A stretch of DNA of 64,000 bases from Flavobacteriaceae bacterium (GCA_009827225.1 WUAI01000010.1:1-64000), one strand, 5' to 3'. Counted from the first letter of the stretch, positions 16,665 to 25,442 are shown. Notes: generated by a model from the sequence alone, not told the origin. Numbers and translations: made by a program.

Positions 16665-17933
16665 TTAATTTTTTCTAAAGATAACACACGCATTGACATC
16701 TCCAAAACCAAAACTGGCCTTGGCTATAGTTTTTAATTCAGTATACAAAGGCTCCCTCGGTATGCGGGATTCATCGATTACAGAAACAATATCCGGGTGC
16801 AAATCCTCGCAATTCAGATTTGGCGCTATGAACCCCTGGTGCATCTGTAAAAGTGCCGCAACGACCTCCATACTTCCACTTGCCGCCAAGCCATGACCGA
16901 TCATCGATTTTAATGAGTTTACATATGGGAAATCTACTCCGGATCGTTTCAATGCCTTGCTCCAGTTTTCGATTTCCACAGTATCCTTTGCTGTGGCCGT
17001 AAGATGTCCGTTGATATAATCTATCTCATCGGCAGAAACTCCAGCCTCTCTTAATGCCTCTTTAATACAACGCTGTACCGCCTCACTATTGGGTGCTGTC
17101 ATACTCCCGCCATTTCTTTGTCCGCCGTTATTGACATGCCCCCCTAAAATTTCAGCATAAATGGTCGCCCCTCTTTCCCTGGCACTTTCCAATGTTTCCA
17201 GAAGCAAGGCCCCTGCGCCAGCTCCCGGGACAAACCCACTGGCCGAGGCACTCATGGGTCGGCTGCCGCGCTCAGGGTCTTCATTGTGTTTAAAGGTGGT
17301 AACCTTCATAGCATCAAAGCCTCCCCAAACATACGGACCATCATCACTACAGCTTCCGCAGAGCATCTGTTTGGCCTTACCTGCAGCAAGATGTTGATAG
17401 CCCATGAGCACAGCTTCGGTTCCTGTAGCACAAGCCGAAGAGTTGGTAGTTACCTGGTTCGCGGCACCAATTTTACCGCCCAGGTAGGCACTTATTCCAC
17501 TGGCCATGGTTTGGGCAACGGTAGTGCTGCCAAGTCGTCTCACCTGCTTGTCATCCAACTTATAAATGGCCTCTCTAAACTTTTCGACGCCACTGGTCCC
17601 GGTGCCAAAGATCACTCCCAGGTCCCAAAGCGGTGATTCTTCTTTTGATGCAGGTTGTAATCCTGCGTTAGACAGCGCTTCCATACCTGCGATCACGCCA
17701 TAGAGGATGCCGCTGCTGTTGAAATTACGCAGTTCAAGATCGGTGAAATAATCCTTTTTCTTTTCTTCGGAAATGTTAGGTTTAGCCCCTATGCAGCAGG
17801 AAAAATTAAGTTCCTTTAATTCCGGGAAATAAGACACTCCCGACTCACCCTTTTGCAGCGCTTTCTGAAATTGCTGAATGCCCACACCATTTGGAGCGAC
17901 AATTCCTAACCCGGTGATGACAACTCGCTTCAT
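16665..17933 (-). CDS. Beta-ketoacyl-ACP synthase (FabF/KAS II-like) of the PKS operon
   Basis: It catalyses decarboxylative Claisen condensation of malonyl-ACP with an acyl chain. The 422-residue product has the full KAS II-type triad: Cys168 in N-S-S-A-C-A-T-G-T, His310 in I-N-G-H-L-T-A-T, and Lys342/His347 in L-K-S-M-I-G-H-G. The usual H-G-T-x-T has Leu in place of Gly after His310, a family-specific change. It overlaps the dehydratase gene by four bases. With ACP, dehydratase and reductase it forms a compact chain-extending module. A second ketosynthase or chain-length factor is not present. Confidence 0.92.
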   Translation of the reverse strand: MKRVVITGLGIVAPNGVGIQQFQKALQKGESGVSYFPELKELNFSCCIGAKPNISEEKKKDYFTDLELRNFNSSGILYGVIAGMEALSNAGLQPASKEESPLWDLGVIFGTGTSGVEKFREAIYKLDDKQVRRLGSTTVAQTMASGISAYLGGKIGAANQVTTNSSACATGTEAVLMGYQHLAAGKAKQMLCGSCSDDGPYVWGGFDAMKVTTFKHNEDPERGSRPMSASASGFVPGAGAGALLLETLESARERGATIYAEILGGHVNNGGQRNGGSMTAPNSEAVQRCIKEALREAGVSADEIDYINGHLTATAKDTVEIENWSKALKRSGVDFPYVNSLKSMIGHGLAASGSMEVVAALLQMHQGFIAPNLNCEDLHPDIVSVIDESRIPREPLYTELKTIAKASFGFGDVNACVIFRKN

Positions 17934-18382
17934 TCCGATCTTTTTGGTATCAACATTCCACTAATGGTTCCCTGGCAAACAATAGAATCTAAGCCATTCT
18001 TCATCGAGACCTTGCATTTCAGCTTTCCAAAACGAAAATATACTTTCTCTGACAGGACGGTCACAGTTTCTCCAGGATATACAGGTTGCAAATATTGCAT
18101 ATCAGATTCGGTTAGACCCACAGTCATCTCCCTGGTTGAATTCTTCTCTATTCCATTCAGATATATGCCCAGGCAAACCAATCCGATCTGGGCCATACAC
18201 TCTGTCAAAATAACTCCGGGAGTTACCGGGTGGTCCTTGAAATGCCCTTGGTAAAAATATTCGTCCGCTTTGAAAGTGTACACTCCGCTCACCCCATTTT
18301 CATTTACATCATGCAACTGGTCCACGAAAAGAAAAGGCGGTTCGTAGGGTAATTGTTCGATTATTGAAGAGTAATCCGACAT
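17930..18382 (-). CDS. FabZ-like 3-hydroxyacyl-ACP dehydratase of the PKS operon
   Basis: It dehydrates 3-hydroxyacyl-ACP to trans-2-enoyl-ACP. The 150-residue hotdog protein carries the catalytic block G-H-F-K-D-H-P-V-T-P-G with His47 and, 14 residues later, Glu61 in L-T-E-C-M-A-Q, the same spacing as the FabZ His/Glu pair. It overlaps the ketosynthase gene by four bases and lies 3 bases after the SDR gene. It should act in the operon's own acyl-extending cycle rather than in housekeeping fatty acid synthesis. Confidence 0.9.
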   Translation of the reverse strand: MSDYSSIIEQLPYEPPFLFVDQLHDVNENGVSGVYTFKADEYFYQGHFKDHPVTPGVILTECMAQIGLVCLGIYLNGIEKNSTREMTVGLTESDMQYLQPVYPGETVTVLSEKVYFRFGKLKCKVSMKNGLDSIVCQGTISGMLIPKRSE

Positions 18383-18385
18383 AGG

Positions 18386-19159
18386 CTATCTAAGGCTTTC
18401 ACCGCCATCGGCTTTTAAAATCACTCCGTTGATCCAACCGGCCTCATCCCTGGCTAATAGGTAGACGACATTGGCGATATCTTCCGGAACTGTGAGTCGG
18501 TTAAACGGATTTCGTAACTTGGAAAATTCTGCCATTTTCTTGCTTTCGGGTATTCTTCCAAAGCTGGGTGTAAGTGTGACACCAGCTTGTATGCAATTCG
18601 TTGTTATTCCATGTGGAGCAAGTTCTACGGCCATCTGGCGCATTATGGCTTCCAAAGAAACTTTAGCGATGGATACCGCTCCGTAATTTTTAATGGCCTT
18701 GGTATTCCCTTCACTGGTAAAGGCTATATTTCGGGCATTTTCAGCAAATTTATTATTCGCTAATAAGACTTTAGTCCAATCATACCATGATAATGCCATG
18801 GCTTCCCAGGTTACTCGAAGATCTTCTCGAGAAAGCCCTTCCCCTTCCGAAGTAAAAAAAGGTTTCACGCTTCCTTTTGCTATACTATGCACCAATAATT
18901 TGACGGATCGTAGAGGTAAGCTAGCAGCTATCTGATCGATCGTTTCCGATTTTAATGCATCTTTATTGTACGATCGAACTTCAACTCCCTGGGACCTCAT
19001 AAAGGAAAGTTCCGTTTCCAACTGTTCTAAATTGACCTTTCGATCGCGATGCACCAAACAAATATGCAAGCCGTGTGACGCCAGTTTTCTAGCTGTTGCT
19101 AGCCCTAGTCCGCTACTCCCACCTAATATGACTGCCCACTGGTCTTGAAATTCCTTCAT
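18386..19159 (-). CDS. SDR oxidoreductase, enoyl-ACP-reductase-like (YX6K), of the PKS operon
   Basis: The 257-residue product is a short-chain dehydrogenase with cofactor loop G-G-S-S-G-L-G-L-A (13-21), an L-V-H-S-I-A segment (89-94) and Tyr159/Lys166. The Tyr and Lys are separated by six residues, not three. YX6K plus the V-H-S-I segment are hallmarks of FabI/FabL-type enoyl reductases rather than FabG ketoreductases. It is therefore the likely enoyl reductase of the chain-building module. No separate ketoreductase is encoded here, so a housekeeping FabG may be borrowed, or this enzyme may do both steps. It abuts the PKS gene with no gap. Confidence 0.82.
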   Translation of the reverse strand: MKEFQDQWAVILGGSSGLGLATARKLASHGLHICLVHRDRKVNLEQLETELSFMRSQGVEVRSYNKDALKSETIDQIAASLPLRSVKLLVHSIAKGSVKPFFTSEGEGLSREDLRVTWEAMALSWYDWTKVLLANNKFAENARNIAFTSEGNTKAIKNYGAVSIAKVSLEAIMRQMAVELAPHGITTNCIQAGVTLTPSFGRIPESKKMAEFSKLRNPFNRLTVPEDIANVVYLLARDEAGWINGVILKADGGESLR

Positions 19160-20212
19160 TTAAAACTCTATTAGAATTCTTTGGGCCGAAAAACCGGGTC
19201 CAAAACTCAACATAAGACCTAGTTCTCCCGGTGATATATTTTTTTCGAGAAATCGCTCCAAAACATACAATACCGTAACACTGCTCATGTTTCCATACAA
19301 TTTAAGAACTTCTTTGGTATCGTCAATGTTTTTACCCAGACTTCCAAATAAGTCTTCCACGGTTTGAACAATCTTCTTGCCTCCAGGGTGAAAAACCAGG
19401 TGATCTATTTGCTCGATAGTGAGCCCGTTCTCTTCCAAAAACGGATGAATGATCTTCGGAAAGTGAGCGGCGATCTTATCTGGAACTTCCTTATCCAGGA
19501 TCATCTGTAATCCGGTATTCACCAGTTTAAAACCCATCATATCCGTGGCATCGTAGAAGTGATACATGGCTTCATCCAGGATTTTGGGTCCTTTTGCATC
19601 TTCTTCTGAACTTAATAGCACACAGGCAGCACCATCACCAAAAATGGCAGCACTTACGATATTCACCATGGAAAAGTCTTCCAATTGAAAAGTGGCAGTA
19701 GGCGACTCCAAGGCTATTACCGTCGCTTTTTTACCGGGATTGGCCTTCAAAAAATTATAAGCATAGATCATCCCTGAAATTCCGGCCGCGCAACCCATCT
19801 CCGTTACCGGCAATCTTACCACATCTTGTCTTAGTTTCAAGTCGTTGATCAAATAGGCATCTACCGATGGAATCATAATACCCGTACAACTTACCGTGAT
19901 GATAAAATCGATATCGGTGGGAAGCCATCCTGCCTTGTCCAGCGCTTTTTGAAGGCAATCGCGGCCCAGATTTTTCATGCCTTCCACATAGATATCATTT
20001 CGTTCTTCAAACGAAGAATTGAAGAACACCTCATGGGCGTCCATAATGGAATAGCGTCTGTCTACCCCGGCACCTTCAAAGATCTTGATGACTTTGCGCC
20101 TGAAGCGATCCTCCTGTCCTGTAAGCCAGGTTTCGACATAAGGAATAATCTCACTGGTCTCTCTGGTATAGGGAGGTAATTCTTTTGCAACCGTTGTAAT
20201 TTGTACGCTCAT
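19160..20212 (-). CDS. Type III polyketide synthase (chalcone/stilbene synthase superfamily)
   Basis: A homodimeric condensing enzyme that extends an acyl starter with malonyl units and cyclises the chain to a pyrone, resorcinol or phloroglucinol. The 350-residue product has the canonical triad Cys141 (T-E-M-G-C-A-A-G), His275 (F-H-P-G-G) and Asn308 (Y-G-N-M-S-S), plus the C-terminal S-F-G-P-G loop (336-340). It overlaps the methyltransferase gene by four bases and abuts the SDR gene. The adjacent type II fatty-acyl enzymes suggest an ACP-bound or CoA acyl starter and an alkyl-aromatic or pyrone product; this is inference. Confidence 0.95.
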   Translation of the reverse strand: MSVQITTVAKELPPYTRETSEIIPYVETWLTGQEDRFRRKVIKIFEGAGVDRRYSIMDAHEVFFNSSFEERNDIYVEGMKNLGRDCLQKALDKAGWLPTDIDFIITVSCTGIMIPSVDAYLINDLKLRQDVVRLPVTEMGCAAGISGMIYAYNFLKANPGKKATVIALESPTATFQLEDFSMVNIVSAAIFGDGAACVLLSSEEDAKGPKILDEAMYHFYDATDMMGFKLVNTGLQMILDKEVPDKIAAHFPKIIHPFLEENGLTIEQIDHLVFHPGGKKIVQTVEDLFGSLGKNIDDTKEVLKLYGNMSSVTVLYVLERFLEKNISPGELGLMLSFGPGFSAQRILIEF

Positions 20213-20919
20213 TTACTAATGATCCATTGATAACGAAATGCCCATCTCCATCGAATGAAATGACTCCCGCTAATGTTTTTAGAATAGTTGATCAATTCCT
20301 GTTTTTTAAACGCTCGGGCAATAGAAACAAGCCCATCGTGCTTGGCAATTTTGGTTTTGATGGCCAAACCACTAAAGATTTTGAATAATTGAAATGCCCA
20401 TTTGCTTCTATGTAAGTCGTTCACTACAACTCCAACTTTCGCTTCTTTGGTAATGATTTCCATAATCTGCACTATTTCAGCATCCTGAAAATGATGCAAA
20501 AATAAAGTGCACAAAGCAATGTCGAACTCAGGTAAACTGTCCATGGAGTTTAATACATTCAATCTTTGATAGGTAATATTGTTATAATCAGCCGATTTCA
20601 ATCTCGCCTGATCAAGAATATTCTCGTTCGCATCCACACCAATTAAATGTATCTTCCGATCTGTCATGAATCTCATGCCCGCGATTTGCCGAAGCATTTC
20701 TCCATCACCACAGCCCAGGTCTACAATGGTAAGAGTGTTATCTATTGAGGTGCTCCGTATTAGTTTTTTGATACCCTGAAGTGTTATACGATTCCCACCC
20801 AACCAGGTATTGACGACTTTCAGGTCCCTAAGCAAGCGTTCTAACTCCTTACCTCCTAGTTCGAAGTTATCCATGATCTCTTCTTCAGAAGAACGATATT
20901 TGGAAGCGTAGCTTATCAT
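20209..20919 (-). CDS. Class I SAM-dependent methyltransferase of the PKS operon
   Basis: The 236-residue product has the SAM motif V-D-L-G-C-G-D-G-E (66-74), an acidic ribose-binding residue in I-G-V-D-A-N (about 100-105) and the L-C-T-L-F-L-H-H-F motif. It looks like a small-molecule O- or C-methyltransferase. It overlaps both neighbours by four bases and sits between the PKS and the FAD enzyme, so it most likely methylates the PKS product. The N-terminal 60 residues may form a substrate cap. Regiochemistry cannot be read from the sequence. Confidence 0.87.
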   Translation of the reverse strand: MISYASKYRSSEEEIMDNFELGGKELERLLRDLKVVNTWLGGNRITLQGIKKLIRSTSIDNTLTIVDLGCGDGEMLRQIAGMRFMTDRKIHLIGVDANENILDQARLKSADYNNITYQRLNVLNSMDSLPEFDIALCTLFLHHFQDAEIVQIMEIITKEAKVGVVVNDLHRSKWAFQLFKIFSGLAIKTKIAKHDGLVSIARAFKKQELINYSKNISGSHFIRWRWAFRYQWIISK

Positions 20920-22046
20920 ACTGAAATTATATCGCCATGTGTTCTTTTGATTACACCTTGAACCAGCCCGGGGAATCGTTGGGCCACTCTAAACCCAATA
21001 TCAGAGGTGCTGGGATTAAGTAACAGGCGTTGTATTAACCTTCCCGTTCTTAAACGTTGTCCAAAAGCTCGTTTCCACGAAACCTGATATTGTCGTTCTA
21101 CTGCAGCTCTTTCTAGGGATTCGCGAAATGCGTCGATTAATAATTCAGAAACAATCTTGGCACCGTGAATCGCCATGGACATACCATTGCCACACAAAGG
21201 ATGAATCAATCCAGCGCTGTCGCCCACCATAAGGATATGATCCTCTACAGCATTCTTAGGTTCAAAGGAAATCTGACTAATTGTTAGAGGCTTTTCGAAT
21301 AGCGGCTTCGCATTATTGAAAAAATGCCTTAGGTGTTTATTCCGACTCATTACTTCTTCCTGAAATGTATTGATATCGTTGCAATCTTTGAACGAATTGT
21401 AGGTAACTAAATAGCATGCATTCACTTTTTGATCTTCCACCATGGAGAGGCCACAGTAGCCCCCTTCAAAATTATGCAGTGCTACGAGGTTGTCAGGGAA
21501 ATCATACTGATAATGTGCCTTCACGGCCAGCCAAGGTGATTTACGATCGATGAACTTTCTTCCCAATCGTTTGTCGAGTCGGGACCTCTTTCCAAAGGCA
21601 CCCAAAACATATTTTGCCAAATAGGAAGATCCTTTCTGAGTTTCTACTTCAAAATAGTCTCGGGCGTTTAAACTAATGTCGGTAGCACATTCTTGTCTCA
21701 CCTCTAACTGGTTTGAAGCTAAGTTGTGCAAACTATGATCGAGCGTGTATCGTGAAATACCAAAACCTCCTAAAGGGAGTGTGGTGCGCAGGGTTTGTCC
21801 GCTCTGGGCACTGATTTCGAATTCGGTGATTTCAACGGCACCAATGGAAAAAGGATCCAATCCAAGCCATTTCAGGTATGCTATCACTTCATTTGAGATG
21901 TATTCACCACAGACCTTATGATTCGGATATTGATTTTGCTCCAGGAGAAGTACCTTGATATCGAATTTCGATAAATGCAATGCCGCAGTAAGTCCCGCCA
22001 AACCTCCTCCTACGATCAATACATCATATACTACGTCCCTATCCAT
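20916..22046 (-). CDS. FAD-dependent oxidoreductase (geranylgeranyl reductase/monooxygenase-like) of the PKS operon
   Basis: The 376-residue product has an N-terminal FAD Rossmann motif G-G-G-L-A-G-L (13-19), an adjacent K-V-C-G-E-Y motif (44-49) typical of the geranylgeranyl-reductase-like subgroup, and the second FAD motif V-G-D-S-A-G-L-I-H-P (274-283). It could hydroxylate an aromatic ring or reduce or oxidise an alkyl chain. As first gene of the operon it starts 28 bases after the T-tract of the preceding terminator. The gene set here mirrors, by function rather than proven homology, the PKS/methyltransferase/flavoprotein trio that makes phenolic lipid quinones in Streptomyces (srsABC). 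Confidence 0.87.
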   Translation of the reverse strand: MDRDVVYDVLIVGGGLAGLTAALHLSKFDIKVLLLEQNQYPNHKVCGEYISNEVIAYLKWLGLDPFSIGAVEITEFEISAQSGQTLRTTLPLGGFGISRYTLDHSLHNLASNQLEVRQECATDISLNARDYFEVETQKGSSYLAKYVLGAFGKRSRLDKRLGRKFIDRKSPWLAVKAHYQYDFPDNLVALHNFEGGYCGLSMVEDQKVNACYLVTYNSFKDCNDINTFQEEVMSRNKHLRHFFNNAKPLFEKPLTISQISFEPKNAVEDHILMVGDSAGLIHPLCGNGMSMAIHGAKIVSELLIDAFRESLERAAVERQYQVSWKRAFGQRLRTGRLIQRLLLNPSTSDIGFRVAQRFPGLVQGVIKRTHGDIISV

Positions 22047-22073
22047 ATTTTAAAGTACGGTTGATTTTTTCAG

Positions 22074-22106
22074 AAAAAAAAATCCCAAACAATAATGTCT
22101 GGGATT
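22074..22106 (-). terminator. Intrinsic terminator between ompA-like gene and PKS operon
   Basis: On the minus strand the stem TGGGATT/AATCCCA inverted repeat (22081-22087 and 22100-22106) ends in a nine-base T tract (22082-22074). It lies about 20 bases after the OmpA-family stop codon and 27 bases before the first PKS-operon ATG. A TTTT on the plus-strand side makes it weakly bidirectional. Confidence 0.85.
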
Positions 22107-22127
22107 TTGGGAATAATTTATTAGGTA

Positions 22128-22838
22128 TTAATTACCATCCGCTTCTTTTTGTGCTTCTTCTTTCATCTTTTCATTCGGAACAAGAACAATATTCACCCGG
22201 CGGTTTTGGGCCCTTCCCTCGGCCGTTTCGTTGGTTGCCACAGGACTGGTTTCACCAAACCAGTTGGTGCTGAATCGTCCCGGGCTTAATCCTTTGACCC
22301 CTGTGAAATAATTAGTTACCGCTTCTGCGCGATTTTTGGAGAGGGTCATATTATATTCTTCGGAACCTACACTATCGGTATGTCCAACCACTAGTACGTC
22401 GGTATCCGGAAATTCTATCAATATATCCGTTAACTTATCCAGAGTAGCCCTGGAAGCCTCATTGATATTATACTTATTGGTGTCAAAATTAACTCCACTA
22501 TTCTCATCGAAGGTCACGACAATACCATCGTCAACTCGCTCTACGACTGCACCTGGAATTTCTTCCTCTATTTTCTGGGCGTTCTTATCCATCTTGTCTC
22601 CGATGATAATACCTGCAGCACCGCCTACTACTCCACCAATGACCGCTCCAATCTCACCATTTCCACCTTTCCCAACATTGTTTCCAATGATGGCTCCTAA
22701 AATAGCTCCACCAGCAGCTCCTATAACGGCTCCTTTTTGCTTATTGTTAGCATTCTTGGTGGCTTCACAGCTCGAGAATGCGAATACCAGGCTTAAACTT
22801 ACCAGGAAGATCCCCAGTCTTTTAAATATCTTTTTCAT
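22128..22838 (-). CDS. OmpA-family lipoprotein with glycine-zipper segment
   Basis: The 236-residue product has a lipoprotein signal (F-S-S-C lipobox, Cys about 24) and a Gly/Ala/Ile-rich glycine-zipper stretch (about 36-80) likely to lie in or on the membrane. The C-terminal OmpA peptidoglycan-binding domain has V-V-G-H-T-D-S-V-G, L-S-x-x-R-A-E-A-V and N-R-R-V-N-I. It should anchor the outer membrane to peptidoglycan. Its start shares one base with the stop of the upstream lipocalin-like gene (TAATG), so the two are translated together. Confidence 0.92.
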   Translation of the reverse strand: MKKIFKRLGIFLVSLSLVFAFSSCEATKNANNKQKGAVIGAAGGAILGAIIGNNVGKGGNGEIGAVIGGVVGGAAGIIIGDKMDKNAQKIEEEIPGAVVERVDDGIVVTFDENSGVNFDTNKYNINEASRATLDKLTDILIEFPDTDVLVVGHTDSVGSEEYNMTLSKNRAEAVTNYFTGVKGLSPGRFSTNWFGETSPVATNETAEGRAQNRRVNIVLVPNEKMKEEAQKEADGN

Positions 22839-23317
22839 TATTCTTCAATTTTAGAAAAGTTCATACTTATGGTAAAGGGCTTGCCTTCCAAAGAAACTGT
22901 TTGCTCCCATCGCATCGATGAACCGCTCAACTGGGCTAATCGTAGTCGGAATCCCACATTGTTCTCGGACTTCTTTTTCTCGTTCGTAGGTTTCAGAAGA
23001 AAATCATATAAACCGGTACTGGAATCCATTTCCTGGATGGCAAAAATAAAATTCCGCTCTCCTGTAGGACAGTCCGGATTGCTTATCGAATAGTTACCGG
23101 TATTGTTATTCGGTATAAATCGCCAGCTACTGCCTTCAAAACACTCTCTGGAGGTGTCACTCAACAACTGGATGGTAAAAGTTCCCTTCTCACTGTATGT
23201 TATTTCATCCAGTGACCAATAACCTTTTAATACTTTCTTGGATTCGGAAACAGTTTTTGGTGTGCCACATGATGCCAATAATATGACAAACAATGACAAA
23301 ATGGTTAGGTTTCTCAT
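22838..23317 (-). CDS. Lipocalin-like lipoprotein
   Basis: The 159-residue product has a lipobox (L-A-S-C, Cys about 17) and a beta-rich domain beginning L-K-G-Y-W-S-L-D-E-I, as in lipocalin-like Bacteroidota lipoproteins. Two further cysteines (about 59 and 83) may pair. It heads a two-gene operon with the OmpA lipoprotein; a -7 element and two palindromes lie in its leader. The ligand is unknown. Confidence 0.75.
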   Translation of the reverse strand: MRNLTILSLFVILLASCGTPKTVSESKKVLKGYWSLDEITYSEKGTFTIQLLSDTSRECFEGSSWRFIPNNNTGNYSISNPDCPTGERNFIFAIQEMDSSTGLYDFLLKPTNEKKKSENNVGFRLRLAQLSGSSMRWEQTVSLEGKPFTISMNFSKIEE

Positions 23318-23334
23318 AAGCGGGTGGTTTATTT

Positions 23335-23363
23335 ATTCGTGAACGAATAGTTAGGTAACCTAA
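23335..23363. promoter_or_regulatory. Two adjacent perfect palindromes in the leader of the lipocalin/OmpA operon
   Basis: ATTCGT-GA-ACGAAT (23335-23348) and TTAGGT-A-ACCTAA (23351-23363) are each perfect inverted repeats, two bases apart. They sit between the -7 element at 23372 and the start codon at 23317, so they would lie at or just after the transcription start. They may be operators or small RNA hairpins. Confidence 0.45.
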
Positions 23364-23371
23364 AGATACTA

Positions 23372-23379
23372 CAAAATTA
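23372..23379 (-). promoter_or_regulatory. Bacteroidota -7 element (TAATTTTG) for the lipocalin/OmpA operon
   Basis: Exact TAnnTTTG match on the minus strand, 54 bases before the ATG at 23317. No clear TTTG -33 box was seen at the usual distance. Confidence 0.5.
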
Positions 23380-23435
23380 GATACCAACGCTTTAAGAAAT
23401 TTCTGTAAAAAATCCGATTAGAATTTAAATGTCGG

Positions 23436-25442
23436 CTAATAAGCCATTAATTCGTCAAGCACTTCTGCCAATCGATTTTTGGCAAGGTATTTTTCCTCTA
23501 AATTGGGTGCAAAGGGCACCGGGGTTTCGAGACTGGCCACCCTTCTCACCGGGGCATCCAGGGATTCAAAGCAGTTCTCCATTATCATAGCGGAAATATC
23601 AGATGCGACCCCACCAAACATAGAATCTTCCGTTAAAATCAGCACCTTTCCTGTTTTACGTACTGAATTGTAAATCGCTTCCTCGTCAAGTGGCATAAGC
23701 GTCCTCAAGTCGATGAGTTCGATGGTTCCGGGATCTCTTTGTTCCAATTCTGCCATTGCCCAATGCACTCCGGCGCCATAGGTAATGATTGAGATATTGG
23801 TTCCTTCGGAAATAACCGAGGCTTTTCCAAGAGGTAAGTTGTAGTATCCGGTAGGAACATCCCCTCGAATACTGCGGTATAGCGCCTTATGTTCAAAGAA
23901 CAGTACCGGATTTGGATCTTCAATGGAAGATGCCAATAATCCTTTGGCGTCGTAAGGGAAGGCCGGATATACCACCTTCAAACCGGGAGTATGTGTGAAC
24001 CAGGCTTCGTTTGTCTGACTATGAAAAGGTCCCGCACCTACACCTGCACCACAAGGCATTCGAATCACGACATCCGCATTTTGGTTCCAGCGATAATGGG
24101 ACTTTGCCAAATAGTTGACTATTGGATTAAATCCGGAGGTCACAAAATCCGCAAATTGCATTTCCATCACAGATTTGAACCCATTGATGGACAATCCCAT
24201 GGTCGCAGAAACAATGGCCGATTCACAAATAGGTGTATTTCGGACTCTCTCCCGTCCAAACGAATCTATGAATCTATCGGTGATCTTAAATACTCCACCA
24301 TACTCAGCTATGTCCTGTCCCATAATGACAAGATCATCAAAACGTTCCATAGATTGCCTTAATCCTTCGGAAATCGCATCGACAAAACGCATTTCTTCTA
24401 CATTATCAATTTCTGTAACTTGCTGATATACATGATCTTTAAATACATCATTTAACTCTTCACTTTCACTGCTTTGTATAGCATCTTCATCAAAAGCAAT
24501 CTTCAAATTCTCGTTGATCTCATGGGCTATATCCTTTTTGATATCCACTTCCATTGCCTCGGAAAGTATGTCGTTATTCCTGAGATACTCTGCATAATTC
24601 TCAAGAGGGTCTTTCGCTGCCCAATGATCCATTAAATCCTGTGGAACATACTTGGTTCCACTCGCCTCTTCATGCCCACGCATTCTGAATGTTTTAAATT
24701 CAATCAAAACGGGGCGTGGATTTTTCCGAACGCTTTCAGCGATATCCTTCATTCGTGTATATACTTCCAGGACATTGTTCCCTTCAATGATATGAGATTC
24801 CATACCATAGCCTTTTGCACGATCTGCAAGGTGTTCGCAATTATATTGTTCGGAAGTTGGCGTTGAAAGGCCATAACCATTGTTTTCAATACAAAATAAC
24901 ACGGGAAGCTGCCAAACAGAAGCTACATTAAGTGCTTCGTGAATATCCCCTTCGCTGGTTCCTCCTTCGCCGGTAAACACAGCACATACCTGATTATTCT
25001 TTTTCAGAAGGTTTCCCAGACCTATTCCCGTGGCCACACCAAACTGGGGGCCCAAATGGGAGATCATACCTACGATCTTATATTCCTGTGTTCCGAAGTG
25101 AAAACTGCGGTCACGACCTTTTGTAAATCCGCTGGCCTTTCCCTGCCATTGAGAGAAGAGTCGGTGCAATGGTATTTCCCTGGTAGTAAAAACTCCCAGG
25201 TTTCGATGCATGGGAAGTATATATTCCTCTCGGTCCAGGACGGAGGACACACCCACGGCGATAGCCTCTTGCCCGATTCCGCTAAACCATTTTGAAATTT
25301 TTCCCTGTCTAAGCAAGATGAGCATCTTTTCCTCGATCAATCGAGGTTTGATCATCCGTTTGTATAAGGTAATCAGCGTATTGTCATCCAGATCTTTTCG
25401 ATCGTAGTCAAAGTGAATACTAGCGCTTGCCTTCGTAGCCAT
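23436..25442 (-). CDS. Branched-chain 2-oxoacid dehydrogenase E1, fused alpha and beta subunits
   Basis: Thiamine-diphosphate-dependent decarboxylation of branched-chain 2-oxoacids, feeding branched-chain acyl-CoA into fatty acid synthesis. From ATG 25442 the protein has about 668 residues. An alpha half carries the ThDP motif G-E-G-G-T-S-E-G-D-I-H-E...E-N-N-G-Y-G and a beta half carries G-Q-D-I-A-E-Y-G-G-V-F and D-L-R-T-L-M-P. The open frame continues to 25517, but a -7 element at 25463-25470 lies inside that extension and the family-like start is at 25442. E2 and E3 are not in this window. It could supply branched starters to the nearby PKS operon, but that is conjecture. Confidence 0.92.
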   Translation of the reverse strand: MATKASASIHFDYDRKDLDDNTLITLYKRMIKPRLIEEKMLILLRQGKISKWFSGIGQEAIAVGVSSVLDREEYILPMHRNLGVFTTREIPLHRLFSQWQGKASGFTKGRDRSFHFGTQEYKIVGMISHLGPQFGVATGIGLGNLLKKNNQVCAVFTGEGGTSEGDIHEALNVASVWQLPVLFCIENNGYGLSTPTSEQYNCEHLADRAKGYGMESHIIEGNNVLEVYTRMKDIAESVRKNPRPVLIEFKTFRMRGHEEASGTKYVPQDLMDHWAAKDPLENYAEYLRNNDILSEAMEVDIKKDIAHEINENLKIAFDEDAIQSSESEELNDVFKDHVYQQVTEIDNVEEMRFVDAISEGLRQSMERFDDLVIMGQDIAEYGGVFKITDRFIDSFGRERVRNTPICESAIVSATMGLSINGFKSVMEMQFADFVTSGFNPIVNYLAKSHYRWNQNADVVIRMPCGAGVGAGPFHSQTNEAWFTHTPGLKVVYPAFPYDAKGLLASSIEDPNPVLFFEHKALYRSIRGDVPTGYYNLPLGKASVISEGTNISIITYGAGVHWAMAELEQRDPGTIELIDLRTLMPLDEEAIYNSVRKTGKVLILTEDSMFGGVASDISAMIMENCFESLDAPVRRVASLETPVPFAPNLEEKYLAKNRLAEVLDELMAY

